Assembly: GCA_020634515.1 (NCBI GenBank)
Contig: JACKBL010000005.1
Coordinates: 310,001-374,000 of the forward strand
Length of the DNA stretch: 64,000 nucleotides
Reading direction: 5' to 3'
Origin: Ardenticatenales bacterium
GTDB lineage: Bacteria > Chloroflexota > Anaerolineae > Promineifilales > Promineifilaceae
This document shows positions 36,155 to 45,082 of the stretch, in pieces. A model generated the notes under the pieces. It did no database searches. It was not told the DNA's origin and saw only the letters and a program-made list of their open reading frames with translations. Position numbers and translations under genes: made by a program. Numbering within the stretch: position 1 is the first letter of the stretch; each line of letters opens with the position of its first letter.

Positions 36155-37408
36155 ATGGCATCAACGAGACGAATTGACAAAGAAACCCTGACGAATCGCA
36201 GCTTTTACGAGCTAATTCTCTATGCTGTCGTCCTCGGCGCGATCGTGGGGGTGGCTACGGCCATTTTCCTTCTCGTCGAACATTGGCTTGTCGAGCTAAT
36301 CTGGGAAGAAATACCGCACCAACTGGGCGAATTCCGCTTTTATACCTTGCTCGTTTGTCTTATCGGTGGCTTACTCGTTGGGCTGGGGCAGCATTTTCTG
36401 GGCGATTGGCCCAAACCAATGAAAGCCGCTCTCGAAGATGTGCGCACACAGGGCGGTTTTGACGTAGCACACGTGCCACATGGCGTTGCCATCTCCCTCA
36501 TCTCGCTCGCTTTTGGCGGGGCATTAGGTCCCGAAGCCGCGCTTATCGGGCTGGCGGGAGGTCTGGGGACTTACGTTGCGCGACAACTCAAGATGACGGC
36601 GCAGCAGGCGTATGCCTTTACTTACTTCAGCGTCAGTGGCGCCTTGGGTGCATTCTTTCGCTCGCCGCTGGGCAGTGCCGCCCTGCCCCTGGAGTCAGCC
36701 GATGGCACAGAACTTCCCCGCTCCTGGACCATGATTCCCGGTATCTTTGCCGGATTGGCCGGACTGCTGGTCACGCTGTTATTGGTGGGCGACACGTTGG
36801 GCGTGAACTACGATTTTTTGCCTTATACCGCGCCCCGCAATGGTGTCGATTTGCTGATAGCGGCTCCCTTTGGTTTGCTGGGCGGATTGCTTGGGGCTGG
36901 CTTTCTGTGGTTGCATGATTGGCTGCACCATCGCGTTCCCCAATTGACGACCAGTAAAATCGCCCAAGGCGTAATCGGCGGCCTGGTTTTAGGGTTGCTG
37001 GCCACGTTCTCGTCACTGGTCCTCTTTTCCGGGCAAACGGGCATAAATGACTTGTTTACGCAAGGGGCGGAAATGGGCGGCTGGCTGCTGATTACCATTG
37101 GGCTGGCCAAGCTGCTGGCGGTGGCGATATTGGTGGCCACAGGGTGGAAAGGGGGTGAGTTTTTCCCGATGATGTTTGTTGGAGCGGCAGTAGGTATGGG
37201 GGTTGCTTACTTGATTCCGGCCGTTGACCCGATGGTGGGCACGATGGCCACAATGGCGGCGACAACGGCGGCGATGCTGCGCAAGCCGTTGGCCGTGGTG
37301 CTGTTGGTTGTGTTGTTGATGCCTGCCAGTTTGATTGTGCCGATTATTGTGGGGGCGTATGTGGGAACGTCCGTTACCATGCCGGCAAAAAACGAGCCAA
37401 AACAATAG
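36155..37408 (+). CDS. ClC-family chloride channel or H+/Cl- exchanger
   Basis: The 417-residue membrane protein has about ten hydrophobic segments. The second ClC signature is present as GGALGPEAALIGLAGG, close to the usual GxxxGPEGP-like filter loop. TGWKGGEFFPMMFVGAAVG matches the GxFxP filter block and AATTAAMLRKPLAVV is typical of the C-terminal half. There is no CBS domain. The anion filter is divergent from the textbook GSGIP (here HVPHG in that part), so selectivity is uncertain. An R4 and an R2 repeat lie just downstream. Confidence 0.88.
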   Translation: MASTRRIDKETLTNRSFYELILYAVVLGAIVGVATAIFLLVEHWLVELIWEEIPHQLGEFRFYTLLVCLIGGLLVGLGQHFLGDWPKPMKAALEDVRTQGGFDVAHVPHGVAISLISLAFGGALGPEAALIGLAGGLGTYVARQLKMTAQQAYAFTYFSVSGALGAFFRSPLGSAALPLESADGTELPRSWTMIPGIFAGLAGLLVTLLLVGDTLGVNYDFLPYTAPRNGVDLLIAAPFGLLGGLLGAGFLWLHDWLHHRVPQLTTSKIAQGVIGGLVLGLLATFSSLVLFSGQTGINDLFTQGAEMGGWLLITIGLAKLLAVAILVATGWKGGEFFPMMFVGAAVGMGVAYLIPAVDPMVGTMATMAATTAAMLRKPLAVVLLVVLLMPASLIVPIIVGAYVGTSVTMPAKNEPKQ

Positions 37409-37414
37409 TAAGCT

Positions 37415-37551
37415 GGAGTTTGGCGAATTCCACATAGGGTGATCGGAGTCCAGGCTTTAGCCGGGTCATAGGGTGATCGGAGTCCAGGCTTTAGCCGGGT
37501 CAAACCCCATATGTGGACCGGCTGAAGCCTCCACGCCAAAACGCCAGAGTC
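37415..37551. repeat. R4 hairpin element, copy c, with internal 34-bp duplication
   Basis: In reverse orientation this copy has both R4 ends: GAGTTTGGCGAATTCCACAT on the left and CCAAAACGCCAGAGTCC on the right. CCCCATATGTGG and GGCTTCAGCCGG-type arms lie between. A 34-bp segment (37434-37467) is duplicated exactly at 37468-37501, making this copy longer than the others. Confidence 0.85.
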
Positions 37552-37587
37552 CAGTAGTAAGGCTATGTGCGATTTAATCCGTGTGGC

Positions 37588-37682
37588 GTAACTACTAACA
37601 CTCTCTGGAGATTGGACCAATTTCACGCGCTCAATGACTCTTTTCGCCAGAGAAAATTGGTCCAATCTGGCTTAGGAGTTAC
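37588..37682. mobile_element. R2 miniature element, 95-bp form, 8-bp target duplication
   Basis: It begins GTAACTACTAACACTCTCTGG and ends CTTAGGAGTTAC, with inner AGATTGGACCAATTT and AAATTGGTCCAATCT. Perfect 8-bp direct repeats CGTGTGGC flank it at 37580-37587 and 37683-37690. It lies about 180 bp after the ClC gene. Confidence 0.9.
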
Positions 37683-37731
37683 CGTGTGGCTACGATTTCG
37701 GCGCGATGGTGAGATGGAATCTGGCAACCTA

Positions 37732-37776
37732 AGTAACCGCCCGAAAACAACTTCACACTTTTAACGGGCGGTTACT
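37732..37776. repeat. Perfect 12-bp inverted repeat
   Basis: AGTAACCGCCCG (37732-37743) and CGGGCGGTTACT (37765-37776) can form a stem with a 21-base loop. It lies in the 594-bp gap before the sensor kinase gene. A terminator, operator or another small element is possible. The rest of that gap to 38002 shows no gene. Confidence 0.6.
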
Positions 37777-38002
37777 GACAAGCTGCCCGCACATTTCCGC
37801 TAATTTAATTGTGGGCAGCCACTAATGGCTTCGCATCAGTCGCACCAGACGCGTTGCGTCTCGCACGAATGCAGGATGAACCCTGGAGGATGGTTTTGTA
37901 TTCGTTGGTTTACCCTTGCGTCTTTCGCAGGTAGAATAGAAACGTATGGGCAGTTCGTCATGGGCTGCCAGACTGCTCTGGCCGTGATACGTTTCTTTCC
38001 GC

Positions 38003-40261
38003 ATGGTATTGTCAGAATTGCTGCAACTGGCGCCGGCGATGAGTGCCGGCATTTACACCATCCTCCTCCTGGCCATCCTCCTGCGCCAGGGCATTGCCCC
38101 GCGCCCGCGTCGCCGACTGCTCGCCTTCCTCCTGGCCCTCATTGCCTGGCAACTACTCCGTTTCCTCTGGCCCCCTGACGGCCATCCCCCCAACTTCTCG
38201 CACATCGCCCTGCTGGCCTCGCTCCTCTTTCTGGCCCTGCTCACCGCCGCCTTTCTGGAATGGTCCGACCGTGGTTGGTTGCCCGTGGGCGTGGGGTTCA
38301 TTGTTGGCATTCTCCTCATCGAACTCGCCCGCCCCCGCGCCATCCTCCCCGCGCCCCCCTGGCTGCACCCGCGCCTCTCCCTGGGTGGCGTCGGCGGCCT
38401 CCTCCTGTGGGCGGGCGTCTCACTGCCCCTGCTGGCGCGCACCTGGCACACCTACCGCCACACCCGCCTCCCCTGGCACGCCAACCGCCTCCTCTTCTGG
38501 CTCCTCATGCTGTGGACCATGGCGGGCGGCGAACTGCTGCTGTTCCTCAACCCGCCGCCGGCACAGTGGACGGGGCAGTTGTTCTGCCTCTTGGCGGCCC
38601 TGGGGCTGGCTTACGCCGTCGCCACGCACCGGGTCTTTGACGTGCGTCATCGGCTGCGATTGAGCATCAGCCTGGCAGTGACGACAGTGTTGATTGGTTT
38701 GCCGGCTGCCGGCATTTTCCGCGGCATCGTCAGTCGTCAACCACCCCTGCCCCCCCTCACCGTCGCCTTCAGCATCCTCCTCCTGGCCGTCGCCAGCTTC
38801 GCCCTCTTCCAGCCCCTGCGCCGCCTCCTCGAACGCCTCTTCTACCGCTACCTCCCCAGCCAGCGATTCGACACCCGCGCCGCCGTGCGCGCCTACAGCC
38901 AGGCTATCGCCCGTGTCCTCGATGTCGAACAACTCTCCCACGTCATCATCGGCCAGATAAGCGAACGCCTGGGCATCAATCGCGGCGCGCTCATGCTGCT
39001 CTCCCCCACGGAAACCGGGTACGAACTCGAACCCGTTCCCGCATTAGGCCGCCTGCCCCGCCAGACCTTTCGCCTGCCCGCCGCCAGCCCCTTCTTGCAG
39101 CTTCTCCTGCGGCAGCGTTACCCCCTGCTGCAATATGAGCTAGACTTCAACCCCGCCTTCCACGGCCTCACCCGCGCCGAACGGGAGTGGCTGGCGGAAC
39201 AGGCCATGGACGTGTACGTTCCCGTCATCATTGAGGGAACCTCGGAAGCACCGCGCCTGGAAGCCCTCATTGCCCTCGGTCCCAAATCCTCCGGCCTCAC
39301 CTTTCGCCCCATTGAGATTGAATTGATGCAACTCCTTGCCGACCAGACGGGCGTCGCCCTGCAAAATGCCCGCCTCTATCGGGAACTGGGGCAGCAAAAT
39401 GAGATAGTGCGCCAACTCAACGAGGACCTGGTGCGGCGAAACGAGCGGCTGGGCATTCTGGATAAAGTCAAGTCAGACTTCATCACCATCGCTTCGCATG
39501 AACTGCGCACGCCGCTGACGCAGGTAAAGGGGTACGCGGATATTCTGGCAGCCATGAACAAGGCGGACGCCCTCAGTCGTGAGCAAACGCAGGAAATCGT
39601 GGGGCACGTCAATCGCGCCATTCACCAGTTGGAGAAAGTCATTTCCGCCATGTTGGACGCCAGCCAGATTGACGTGCAGGAGATGCGGCTCTCCTTCATG
39701 GGCACGGGCATGGAAACGATTGTGCGCCTGGCGGTGGACCCGCTGCGCCCGGCGCTGCACGAGCGCCGCCTGACGCTGGCGCAGCAGGGATTGGACCAGC
39801 TTCCACAGATTCAGGCGGATTTCAAGCGGCTGGTGCAGGCGTTCCAAAACGTCATCAGCAATGCCATCAAGTACACGCCGGATGGCGGTATCATTACGAT
39901 TCGCGGCACGTTGGCGCCGAGCGCGCCCGACCTGGGCGATTTTGTGGAGATTGTGGTGGCTGATACGGGCATTGGCATTGACGCGCAATACCACGAGTTG
40001 ATTTTTGAGAAGTTCTTTCGTATTGGCGATCCCAAGTTGCACTCAAGTGGCAATACGAAGTTCAAAGGAGCCGGGCCGGGTTTGGGGCTGCCCATTGCCC
40101 GCGGCGTCATTGAAGCGCACGGCGGGCGCGTTTGGGTGGAATCTGGTGGCTGCGATGAGGCGCTGCTGCCGGGGACGGAGGTGCATATTGTTTTGCCGGT
40201 GACGCCGCCGGCGGCGCGGGTTTCGCCTCCCGGTGATCGTCCTGCCTGGCTTGTGGGGTGA
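38003..40261 (+). CDS. Membrane sensor histidine kinase with GAF domain
   Basis: The 752-residue protein has about seven N-terminal transmembrane segments (residues 10-270) of the 7TMR/histidine-kinase N-terminal type. A GAF-like domain (about 300-470) and a short coiled coil follow. The DHp/HATPase kinase core has SHELRTPLTQVKGY as the phospho-His site. NVISNAIKYTPDGG is the N box, VVADTGIGI the G1 box and GAGPGLGLPIARGVIEAHGG the G2 box. No regulator gene is adjacent on the same strand, so its partner is unknown. The ATG at 38003 lacks a clear ribosome site; an ATG at 38039 is also possible. Confidence 0.9.
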   Translation: MVLSELLQLAPAMSAGIYTILLLAILLRQGIAPRPRRRLLAFLLALIAWQLLRFLWPPDGHPPNFSHIALLASLLFLALLTAAFLEWSDRGWLPVGVGFIVGILLIELARPRAILPAPPWLHPRLSLGGVGGLLLWAGVSLPLLARTWHTYRHTRLPWHANRLLFWLLMLWTMAGGELLLFLNPPPAQWTGQLFCLLAALGLAYAVATHRVFDVRHRLRLSISLAVTTVLIGLPAAGIFRGIVSRQPPLPPLTVAFSILLLAVASFALFQPLRRLLERLFYRYLPSQRFDTRAAVRAYSQAIARVLDVEQLSHVIIGQISERLGINRGALMLLSPTETGYELEPVPALGRLPRQTFRLPAASPFLQLLLRQRYPLLQYELDFNPAFHGLTRAEREWLAEQAMDVYVPVIIEGTSEAPRLEALIALGPKSSGLTFRPIEIELMQLLADQTGVALQNARLYRELGQQNEIVRQLNEDLVRRNERLGILDKVKSDFITIASHELRTPLTQVKGYADILAAMNKADALSREQTQEIVGHVNRAIHQLEKVISAMLDASQIDVQEMRLSFMGTGMETIVRLAVDPLRPALHERRLTLAQQGLDQLPQIQADFKRLVQAFQNVISNAIKYTPDGGIITIRGTLAPSAPDLGDFVEIVVADTGIGIDAQYHELIFEKFFRIGDPKLHSSGNTKFKGAGPGLGLPIARGVIEAHGGRVWVESGGCDEALLPGTEVHIVLPVTPPAARVSPPGDRPAWLVG

Positions 40262-40337
40262 GAATGCCGGCATTTTCCCCAAGCACTACCATCTTCCCGG
40301 AAACGACTGAAATCAACCTTCCCAGATTGGCTCAATC

Positions 40338-40433
40338 TTGACTCTACTGAAAAAAGGCCAAAAACCGGGTTTTTACACGTGAACCACTCTGGTAATTTCA
40401 GTCGGACAATCGAAAAACCCGGTTTTTTCATGA
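40338..40433. mobile_element. R3 palindromic element, copy b
   Basis: It starts TTGACTCTACTGAAAAAAGG and ends CCCGGTTTTTTCATGA, with the two inner AAAAACCGGGTTTTT-type palindromes. CAATC occurs on both flanks and may be a short target duplication. It sits between the kinase gene and the AI-2E permease gene, immediately upstream of the latter. Confidence 0.85.
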
Positions 40434-40455
40434 ACCAATCCGCATAGCAACATCC

Positions 40456-41559
40456 ATGAAACAATACACCTGGTCACGACCAACCCGCCTGACGATGCTG
40501 GCCCTGCTCATTGCCCTGGGGATCTGGTTCGCCTACTACGCCCGCGACCTCATCTCCGCGCTGCTGTTGGGCGCGCTGATCGCCTTCATCCTCAACCCAT
40601 TCTTGCTGCGCATTGAGCAGCGCACACGCTGGCCGCGCAGCCTCACCGTGCCCCTGGTCTTCCTCCTCTTCCTCATCGTCTTCGTGGGTGGCGCTATCTT
40701 GCTGGCTCCCTACCTGCTGCGCGAGCTAAACGATCTGGCCCTGGAACTGCAAAACATCCAGGCGCGCCTGGAAAACACGCTGGCGGACCGCACCTTTTCC
40801 TTCCTCTTCCTGGAGCTGCGCCCGCGCGATGTGGTGGAAATGCTGCGCGGCAGCACCAGCGATCTGCTACAGCCGGACCGGGCGTTTCGCTTCATGCAGG
40901 GGGCCAGCACCAATCTGGCCTGGATTACCGTTATCCTGGTGAGCGCGTTTTATTTGCTGCGGGACTGGTCCCGGCTGCGCGATTGGATGATCGGGCTGGC
41001 TCCGGCGGCGGCGCAAGGGGACGTGTGGCGCTTGTATGAGGATGTGCGCGGGGTGTGGCGCGGCTATCTGCGCGGCCAGCTTCTGTTGATGCTGGTCATC
41101 GGCGCGCTGACGGCGTTGGGGGGGGCGGTCGCCGGGCTGCGGGGGGCGCTGGCGTTGGGGATTGTGGCCGGGGCGCTGGATGTGATTCCTTCGGTGGGGC
41201 CGATCCTGGCGATGGGCGTGGGCGTGGGTATTGCCTGGTTTGAGGGTTCGAGTTATTTGTCTGTGTCGCCGGCGGTGTTTGCGCTGATCATTGCCGGCAT
41301 TTTCATCCTCATCCAGGCCGCCGAAAACATCTGGCTGCGTCCCATCATCATGAAATACGCGCTGCAACTGCACCCCGGCATCGTCATCATCGGCGTCCTC
41401 AGCTCCCTGGTACTTGCCGGCATTCTCATCACCCTGATCATCGTCCCCCTCATGGGCACAAGCATGATCCTGGGGCGTTACCTGCACGCCCGCCTATTGG
41501 GGCTGCCCCCCTGGCCGGACACGGACGAAGAGGAGGGATCCGCCCTCACGACAGCGTGA
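40456..41559 (+). CDS. AI-2E/PerM-family transporter
   Basis: The 367-residue membrane protein has about seven to eight hydrophobic segments with the family layout. Two helices near the start include LLLGALIAFILNPFLLRIEQ. A soluble amphipathic region covers about 95-165. The conserved block has GALTALGGAVAGL, ALGIVAGALDVIPSVGPIL and PGIVIIGVLSSLVLAGIL. Family members export small molecules or exchange ions; the substrate cannot be told here. It begins 22 bases after an R3 element, so its promoter is in or upstream of that repeat. The 3' end overlaps the convergent response-regulator gene by 14 bases. Confidence 0.88.
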   Translation: MKQYTWSRPTRLTMLALLIALGIWFAYYARDLISALLLGALIAFILNPFLLRIEQRTRWPRSLTVPLVFLLFLIVFVGGAILLAPYLLRELNDLALELQNIQARLENTLADRTFSFLFLELRPRDVVEMLRGSTSDLLQPDRAFRFMQGASTNLAWITVILVSAFYLLRDWSRLRDWMIGLAPAAAQGDVWRLYEDVRGVWRGYLRGQLLLMLVIGALTALGGAVAGLRGALALGIVAGALDVIPSVGPILAMGVGVGIAWFEGSSYLSVSPAVFALIIAGIFILIQAAENIWLRPIIMKYALQLHPGIVIIGVLSSLVLAGILITLIIVPLMGTSMILGRYLHARLLGLPPWPDTDEEEGSALTTA

Positions 41560-42214
41560 TGAGACCCTTTTGCGCGGCTACGGCCACGGCTTCGGTGCGA
41601 TTGCCGGCATCCAGCTTCCCCAAAATCGAACTCACATGAAATTTCACCGTGCGCTCACTGATCACCAGCGCCGCGGCAATCTCCTTGTTCTGCAACCCCC
41701 GCGCCAGCAGTTGCAGCACCTCCATTTCTCGCGGTGTTAAGGTTTCCGCCATATCCACCTCCTCCTGAACGCCGCGCATCTGCTGCAACAACTTCGAGGC
41801 GACCACCGGCTGCAGCAGCGATCCCCCCGCCCATACAATCCGAATCGCTTTGAACAACTCCTCCCGCCGCGTCCCCTTGAGCAAATATCCCTGTGCCCCC
41901 GCCTGCACGGCCTGCCAGATACGCTCGTCCGTGTCAAATGCCGTGAACACGATGGCCGGAATGTGCGCCAATCCGCGCTGTTGCATCTGTCGCAGCACGC
42001 CCACGCCATCGAGTGCCGGCATTTCCAGGTCCAACAAGAGAACGTCAGGCTGCCGTGTCGCCAGCAGCGCCAGCGCCTCCTCGCCGTTGTCCGCCTCGCC
42101 CACCACCACAAAATCGGGCTGCGTGCTCAGCACCGCCACCAACCCATCCCGCACCACGGGATGGTCATCCGCCACCACAATCCGAATCGTCACGCCATCT
42201 CCTTGTTCGTTCAT
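41546..42214 (-). CDS. NarL/FixJ-family response regulator
   Basis: The 222-residue protein has a receiver domain (IRIVVADDHPVVRDGL, phospho-acceptor Asp in DVLLLDLEMP, Lys in GYLLKGTRREEL). A LuxR-type helix-turn-helix follows (LTPREMEVLQLLARGLQNKEIA, read in two parts, then SERTVKFHVSSILGKL). It should bind DNA when phosphorylated. Its start overlaps the stop of the upstream kinase gene as ATGA, so the pair is a two-component system. Confidence 0.95.
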   Translation of the reverse strand: MNEQGDGVTIRIVVADDHPVVRDGLVAVLSTQPDFVVVGEADNGEEALALLATRQPDVLLLDLEMPALDGVGVLRQMQQRGLAHIPAIVFTAFDTDERIWQAVQAGAQGYLLKGTRREELFKAIRIVWAGGSLLQPVVASKLLQQMRGVQEEVDMAETLTPREMEVLQLLARGLQNKEIAAALVISERTVKFHVSSILGKLDAGNRTEAVAVAAQKGLITLS

Positions 42215-43374
42215 GCCGCCTCCTGCCGCGGCAGCGTCACCCGCAGCCGCGTCCCCGCGCCCGGCTTGCTCGCAATAGTCAGACGGCCCCCCAGCAGCCG
42301 CGCCCGCTCATGCAGCCCTTGCAGCCCAAAACGCCCCGCTTCCACCTGCTCGGGATCAAACCCGCGCCCATCGTCTTGCACCGCCAGCGTGACCTGCGCG
42401 GGCGTGATGGTCAATTCTACATCGGCTTGCGTGGCCTGAGCGTGGCGCAGCACGTTCGTCAAGGCTTCCTGCGCCATGCGATAAACGCCCACTTCTATGC
42501 GCGCGGGTAGAGGATGTCCGCCGCCAATGACGGTCAAGGTGACGGGCAGCCGCCACCGCTGCCGGTAGGTTTGCGCCAGCAGTTGCAGCGCCTCCACCAG
42601 GTTGCGCCCTTCCAAAGGGGCGGCGCGCAGGTCCAACACGGAGCGACGCGCTTCTTCCAAATTGGCGCGGGTGAGTTTGAGGGCCTGGTGAATAACTTGT
42701 TGGCCGCGGGGTAAATTGCCGGCATCCAACAAAGCCTCCGCCGACTCCAAATACAACACCACCGCCGCCATCCCCTGCGCCAGCGTATCATGAATCTCCC
42801 GCGCCAGCCGGTTCCGCTCCTCCACCGCCCCCACCTGGGTACTGCGCGCAAACAACCGCGCCCGCTCCACCGCAATACCCAACAAATCCCCCACCGTATA
42901 CAGCAGGCGCAAATCATCCGGCTCCAACTCCCGCCAATCCGTACTCGCCACGTTCAGCACCCCCAACTTCCGCCCATGCGCATACAGCGGAATGCTGGCA
43001 TGATACCGCAGCCCTTCCGTGCCATCCACCAGCCCCGACAACCGCGAACACTCAATCACATTCACATTCGCCGCCCCCGCCAGATCGCCATCCCGATACG
43101 AATTGAGGCAGTAGCAGTGGCCTTCCATCCGTTCGGGCTGACTCGCCAGTACAGGCGGCAAATTCAGCGCCGCCGCCAGATAACTCTCGCCCGTCTCCTC
43201 GTGCAGTAGCCACACCCAGCCCGTGTGCAAATCCAGCAGTTGCACCACCTGCGCCAGCGCCGTCTGCACCGCCTCATCCAGATTAACCGTGCGATTCAGC
43301 GCCTCCGCAATCTGGTTCAGGATCGTCAACTCCTGGTTCCGCTTCTCCAACGTATCCAACATCCCTGTTCTCAT
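42211..43374 (-). CDS. GAF-domain sensor histidine kinase, NarX/DegS type
   Basis: The 387-residue soluble kinase has an N-terminal GAF domain (about 10-165). A HisKA_3 segment has RNRLAREIHDTLAQGMAAVV with the phospho-His. The HATPase domain has YRMAQEALTNVLRHAQAT and DDGRGFDPEQ, ending GLQGLHERARLLGG. It is the cognate kinase of the NarL-type regulator that follows with an ATGA overlap. No membrane segment is present, so it senses an internal signal. A second in-frame ATG at 43362 is an alternative start. Confidence 0.94.
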   Translation of the reverse strand: MRTGMLDTLEKRNQELTILNQIAEALNRTVNLDEAVQTALAQVVQLLDLHTGWVWLLHEETGESYLAAALNLPPVLASQPERMEGHCYCLNSYRDGDLAGAANVNVIECSRLSGLVDGTEGLRYHASIPLYAHGRKLGVLNVASTDWRELEPDDLRLLYTVGDLLGIAVERARLFARSTQVGAVEERNRLAREIHDTLAQGMAAVVLYLESAEALLDAGNLPRGQQVIHQALKLTRANLEEARRSVLDLRAAPLEGRNLVEALQLLAQTYRQRWRLPVTLTVIGGGHPLPARIEVGVYRMAQEALTNVLRHAQATQADVELTITPAQVTLAVQDDGRGFDPEQVEAGRFGLQGLHERARLLGGRLTIASKPGAGTRLRVTLPRQEAA

Positions 43375-43486
43375 CCTGCCTCATCCCGCCAAACGCCATT
43401 TACCCCAATTGTAGTAAACCAACCACCAACCACCAACTATCCCCCTATTGCCTCCCACTCTCCCCCCTTATACAATCTCCCCTTAC

Positions 43487-45082
43487 ATGAACACGACGAA
43501 CCCCGCGAGAAAGACATATTCGCTTTTGACGCATCCATCTCCCACGCTCCGGTTGGCGCTGCTCCTCTGCCTCTGCCTTCTGGCCGCTCTTTCCGCCTGC
43601 CAGCCGGAGAAAATCTTCACCCCTCCCCGCGCGGCCACGGAGACGGCCAGCGCCGCCGCCGCCCCGCCGCCCACGCCCGCCCCGCCGCTGCTGCCTTCGC
43701 CCGCGCCCACGGGCACGCCGGACTCCCCCCAGGCAGCGGCCACCCATCCTACGATCACCATCTGGATCAACGAAACCTCCCCCGCGCACATCGCTCTGAT
43801 GAAGCAAATTGCCGGCCAATTCAGTGAATCTTACCCGATTCATGTGGATGTGGTCCACGTCGCGCCCAAGCTGCTGCCCGAATTCCTGAACACCGCCGTT
43901 CTTTCGGATACCTTGCCGGATTTGATTCTGCACCCGATTGATTACACGGTTGGCTGGTATGAAGATGGCATTTTGGATGGGCAGGCGGCGCAGGCGGTGC
44001 TGCAGGAATTGGGCGCGGAGACCTTCGACGCGGAAGCGTTGGACCTGCTGCGCGACCCCCAGACGGATGTGCTGACGGCGCTGCCCAGCGACGGCTGGAA
44101 ACAGCTTCTCGTTTACCGCGCCGACTGGTACGCGGCGCGGAGTCTGCCGCCGCCCGTGGACTATACCAGCATCATTTCCGATGCCCAGGCCATTTATAAT
44201 GCGGACGACCTCATCTCCGGCGTGGTTGTGCCCACCGAATCGGACCTGCTCAGTACGCAGCAGGTGTTTGAGCAGTTCGCCACGGCCAACGGCTGCCAGC
44301 TTATCGACGGCAAGGGGGAAGTGACCATCATGGAGCCGACTTGCGTGGAGGCTTTCGATTTTTATCGGGACCTGATCAACCGATTCAGCCCCAGCGACGT
44401 GCAGACGGATACCAGCGCCCGCAATGCGTACCTGGAGGGGCGTACCGGTTTGATTATGAGTTCGCCCGCGCTGCTGCCCATCCTGGCCGGATTGGACCCC
44501 GCGGTCACGCCCACTTGCGCCGAATGCACGAGTGGCGACTACCTGGCCGGCAGTAGTGGCTTTGTCACCAGCTTGCGCGGCGGTGGCACGGCGGCGGTCA
44601 GCAGCAGCTACAGCCAGATTACGGTGTTGGGCATCACCACGCGCGCGAACCGGGCGGCGGCGGAGACGTTTGCCGCATACTGGTTTACGCAGGCGTATCT
44701 GCCGTGGTTGGGGCTGGAGTCGGAGCGGAAGGTGCCGCTGCGCCTGGGGACGGTGGATGAGCCGATGATGTTTGCGGATGCGTGGCTGACCTTGCCCATT
44801 GCCGGCAGCGACCACACCCTGCTCGACTTCTACCCCGCCACCCTGGTAGACGACCTGCGCCAGGGCATTGCCCAGGCGAACCGCTGGGGCTTCCGCCAGG
44901 GCCAGGGCGCGCTCATCAGCCACATGACCGTGGAGCGCGTTATGCCCATCGTGCTGCAAGAAATGCTCAGCGGCTACTTCAACAGCGAACAAACCGCCCT
45001 CGAAGCATACAAACGTACCGTTGCCCTCATCCCCGACTACGCCTATCATCTACCCACACCAACCCCGTCGCCAACGCCATGA
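43487..45082 (+). CDS. ABC-transporter extracellular solute-binding lipoprotein (sugar-type)
   Basis: The 531-residue product has lipobox LSAC (Cys38), a Pro/Ala linker and a family 1-like solute-binding fold. TITIWINETSPAHIALMKQI is at the start, WKQLLVYRADWYAARSL in the hinge region, and FYRDLINRFSPSD and LEGRTGLIMSSPA are later. No permease genes are next to it. The start at 43487 is preferred over the open frame at 43448 because it gives a normal signal peptide. Its stop overlaps the next ATG. Confidence 0.85.
   Translation: MNTTNPARKTYSLLTHPSPTLRLALLLCLCLLAALSACQPEKIFTPPRAATETASAAAAPPPTPAPPLLPSPAPTGTPDSPQAAATHPTITIWINETSPAHIALMKQIAGQFSESYPIHVDVVHVAPKLLPEFLNTAVLSDTLPDLILHPIDYTVGWYEDGILDGQAAQAVLQELGAETFDAEALDLLRDPQTDVLTALPSDGWKQLLVYRADWYAARSLPPPVDYTSIISDAQAIYNADDLISGVVVPTESDLLSTQQVFEQFATANGCQLIDGKGEVTIMEPTCVEAFDFYRDLINRFSPSDVQTDTSARNAYLEGRTGLIMSSPALLPILAGLDPAVTPTCAECTSGDYLAGSSGFVTSLRGGGTAAVSSSYSQITVLGITTRANRAAAETFAAYWFTQAYLPWLGLESERKVPLRLGTVDEPMMFADAWLTLPIAGSDHTLLDFYPATLVDDLRQGIAQANRWGFRQGQGALISHMTVERVMPIVLQEMLSGYFNSEQTALEAYKRTVALIPDYAYHLPTPTPSPTP

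Noticed and set aside
37825..38052. 76-codon minus-strand frame before the sensor kinase gene
   Set aside because: No ribosome site, no family features, and it overlaps the kinase start region.
39811..40464. 217-codon minus-strand frame beginning in R3 copy b
   Set aside because: Only the R3 part resembles anything; the rest is antisense to the histidine kinase. Its N-terminal similarity to the rloB frame comes from the repeat.
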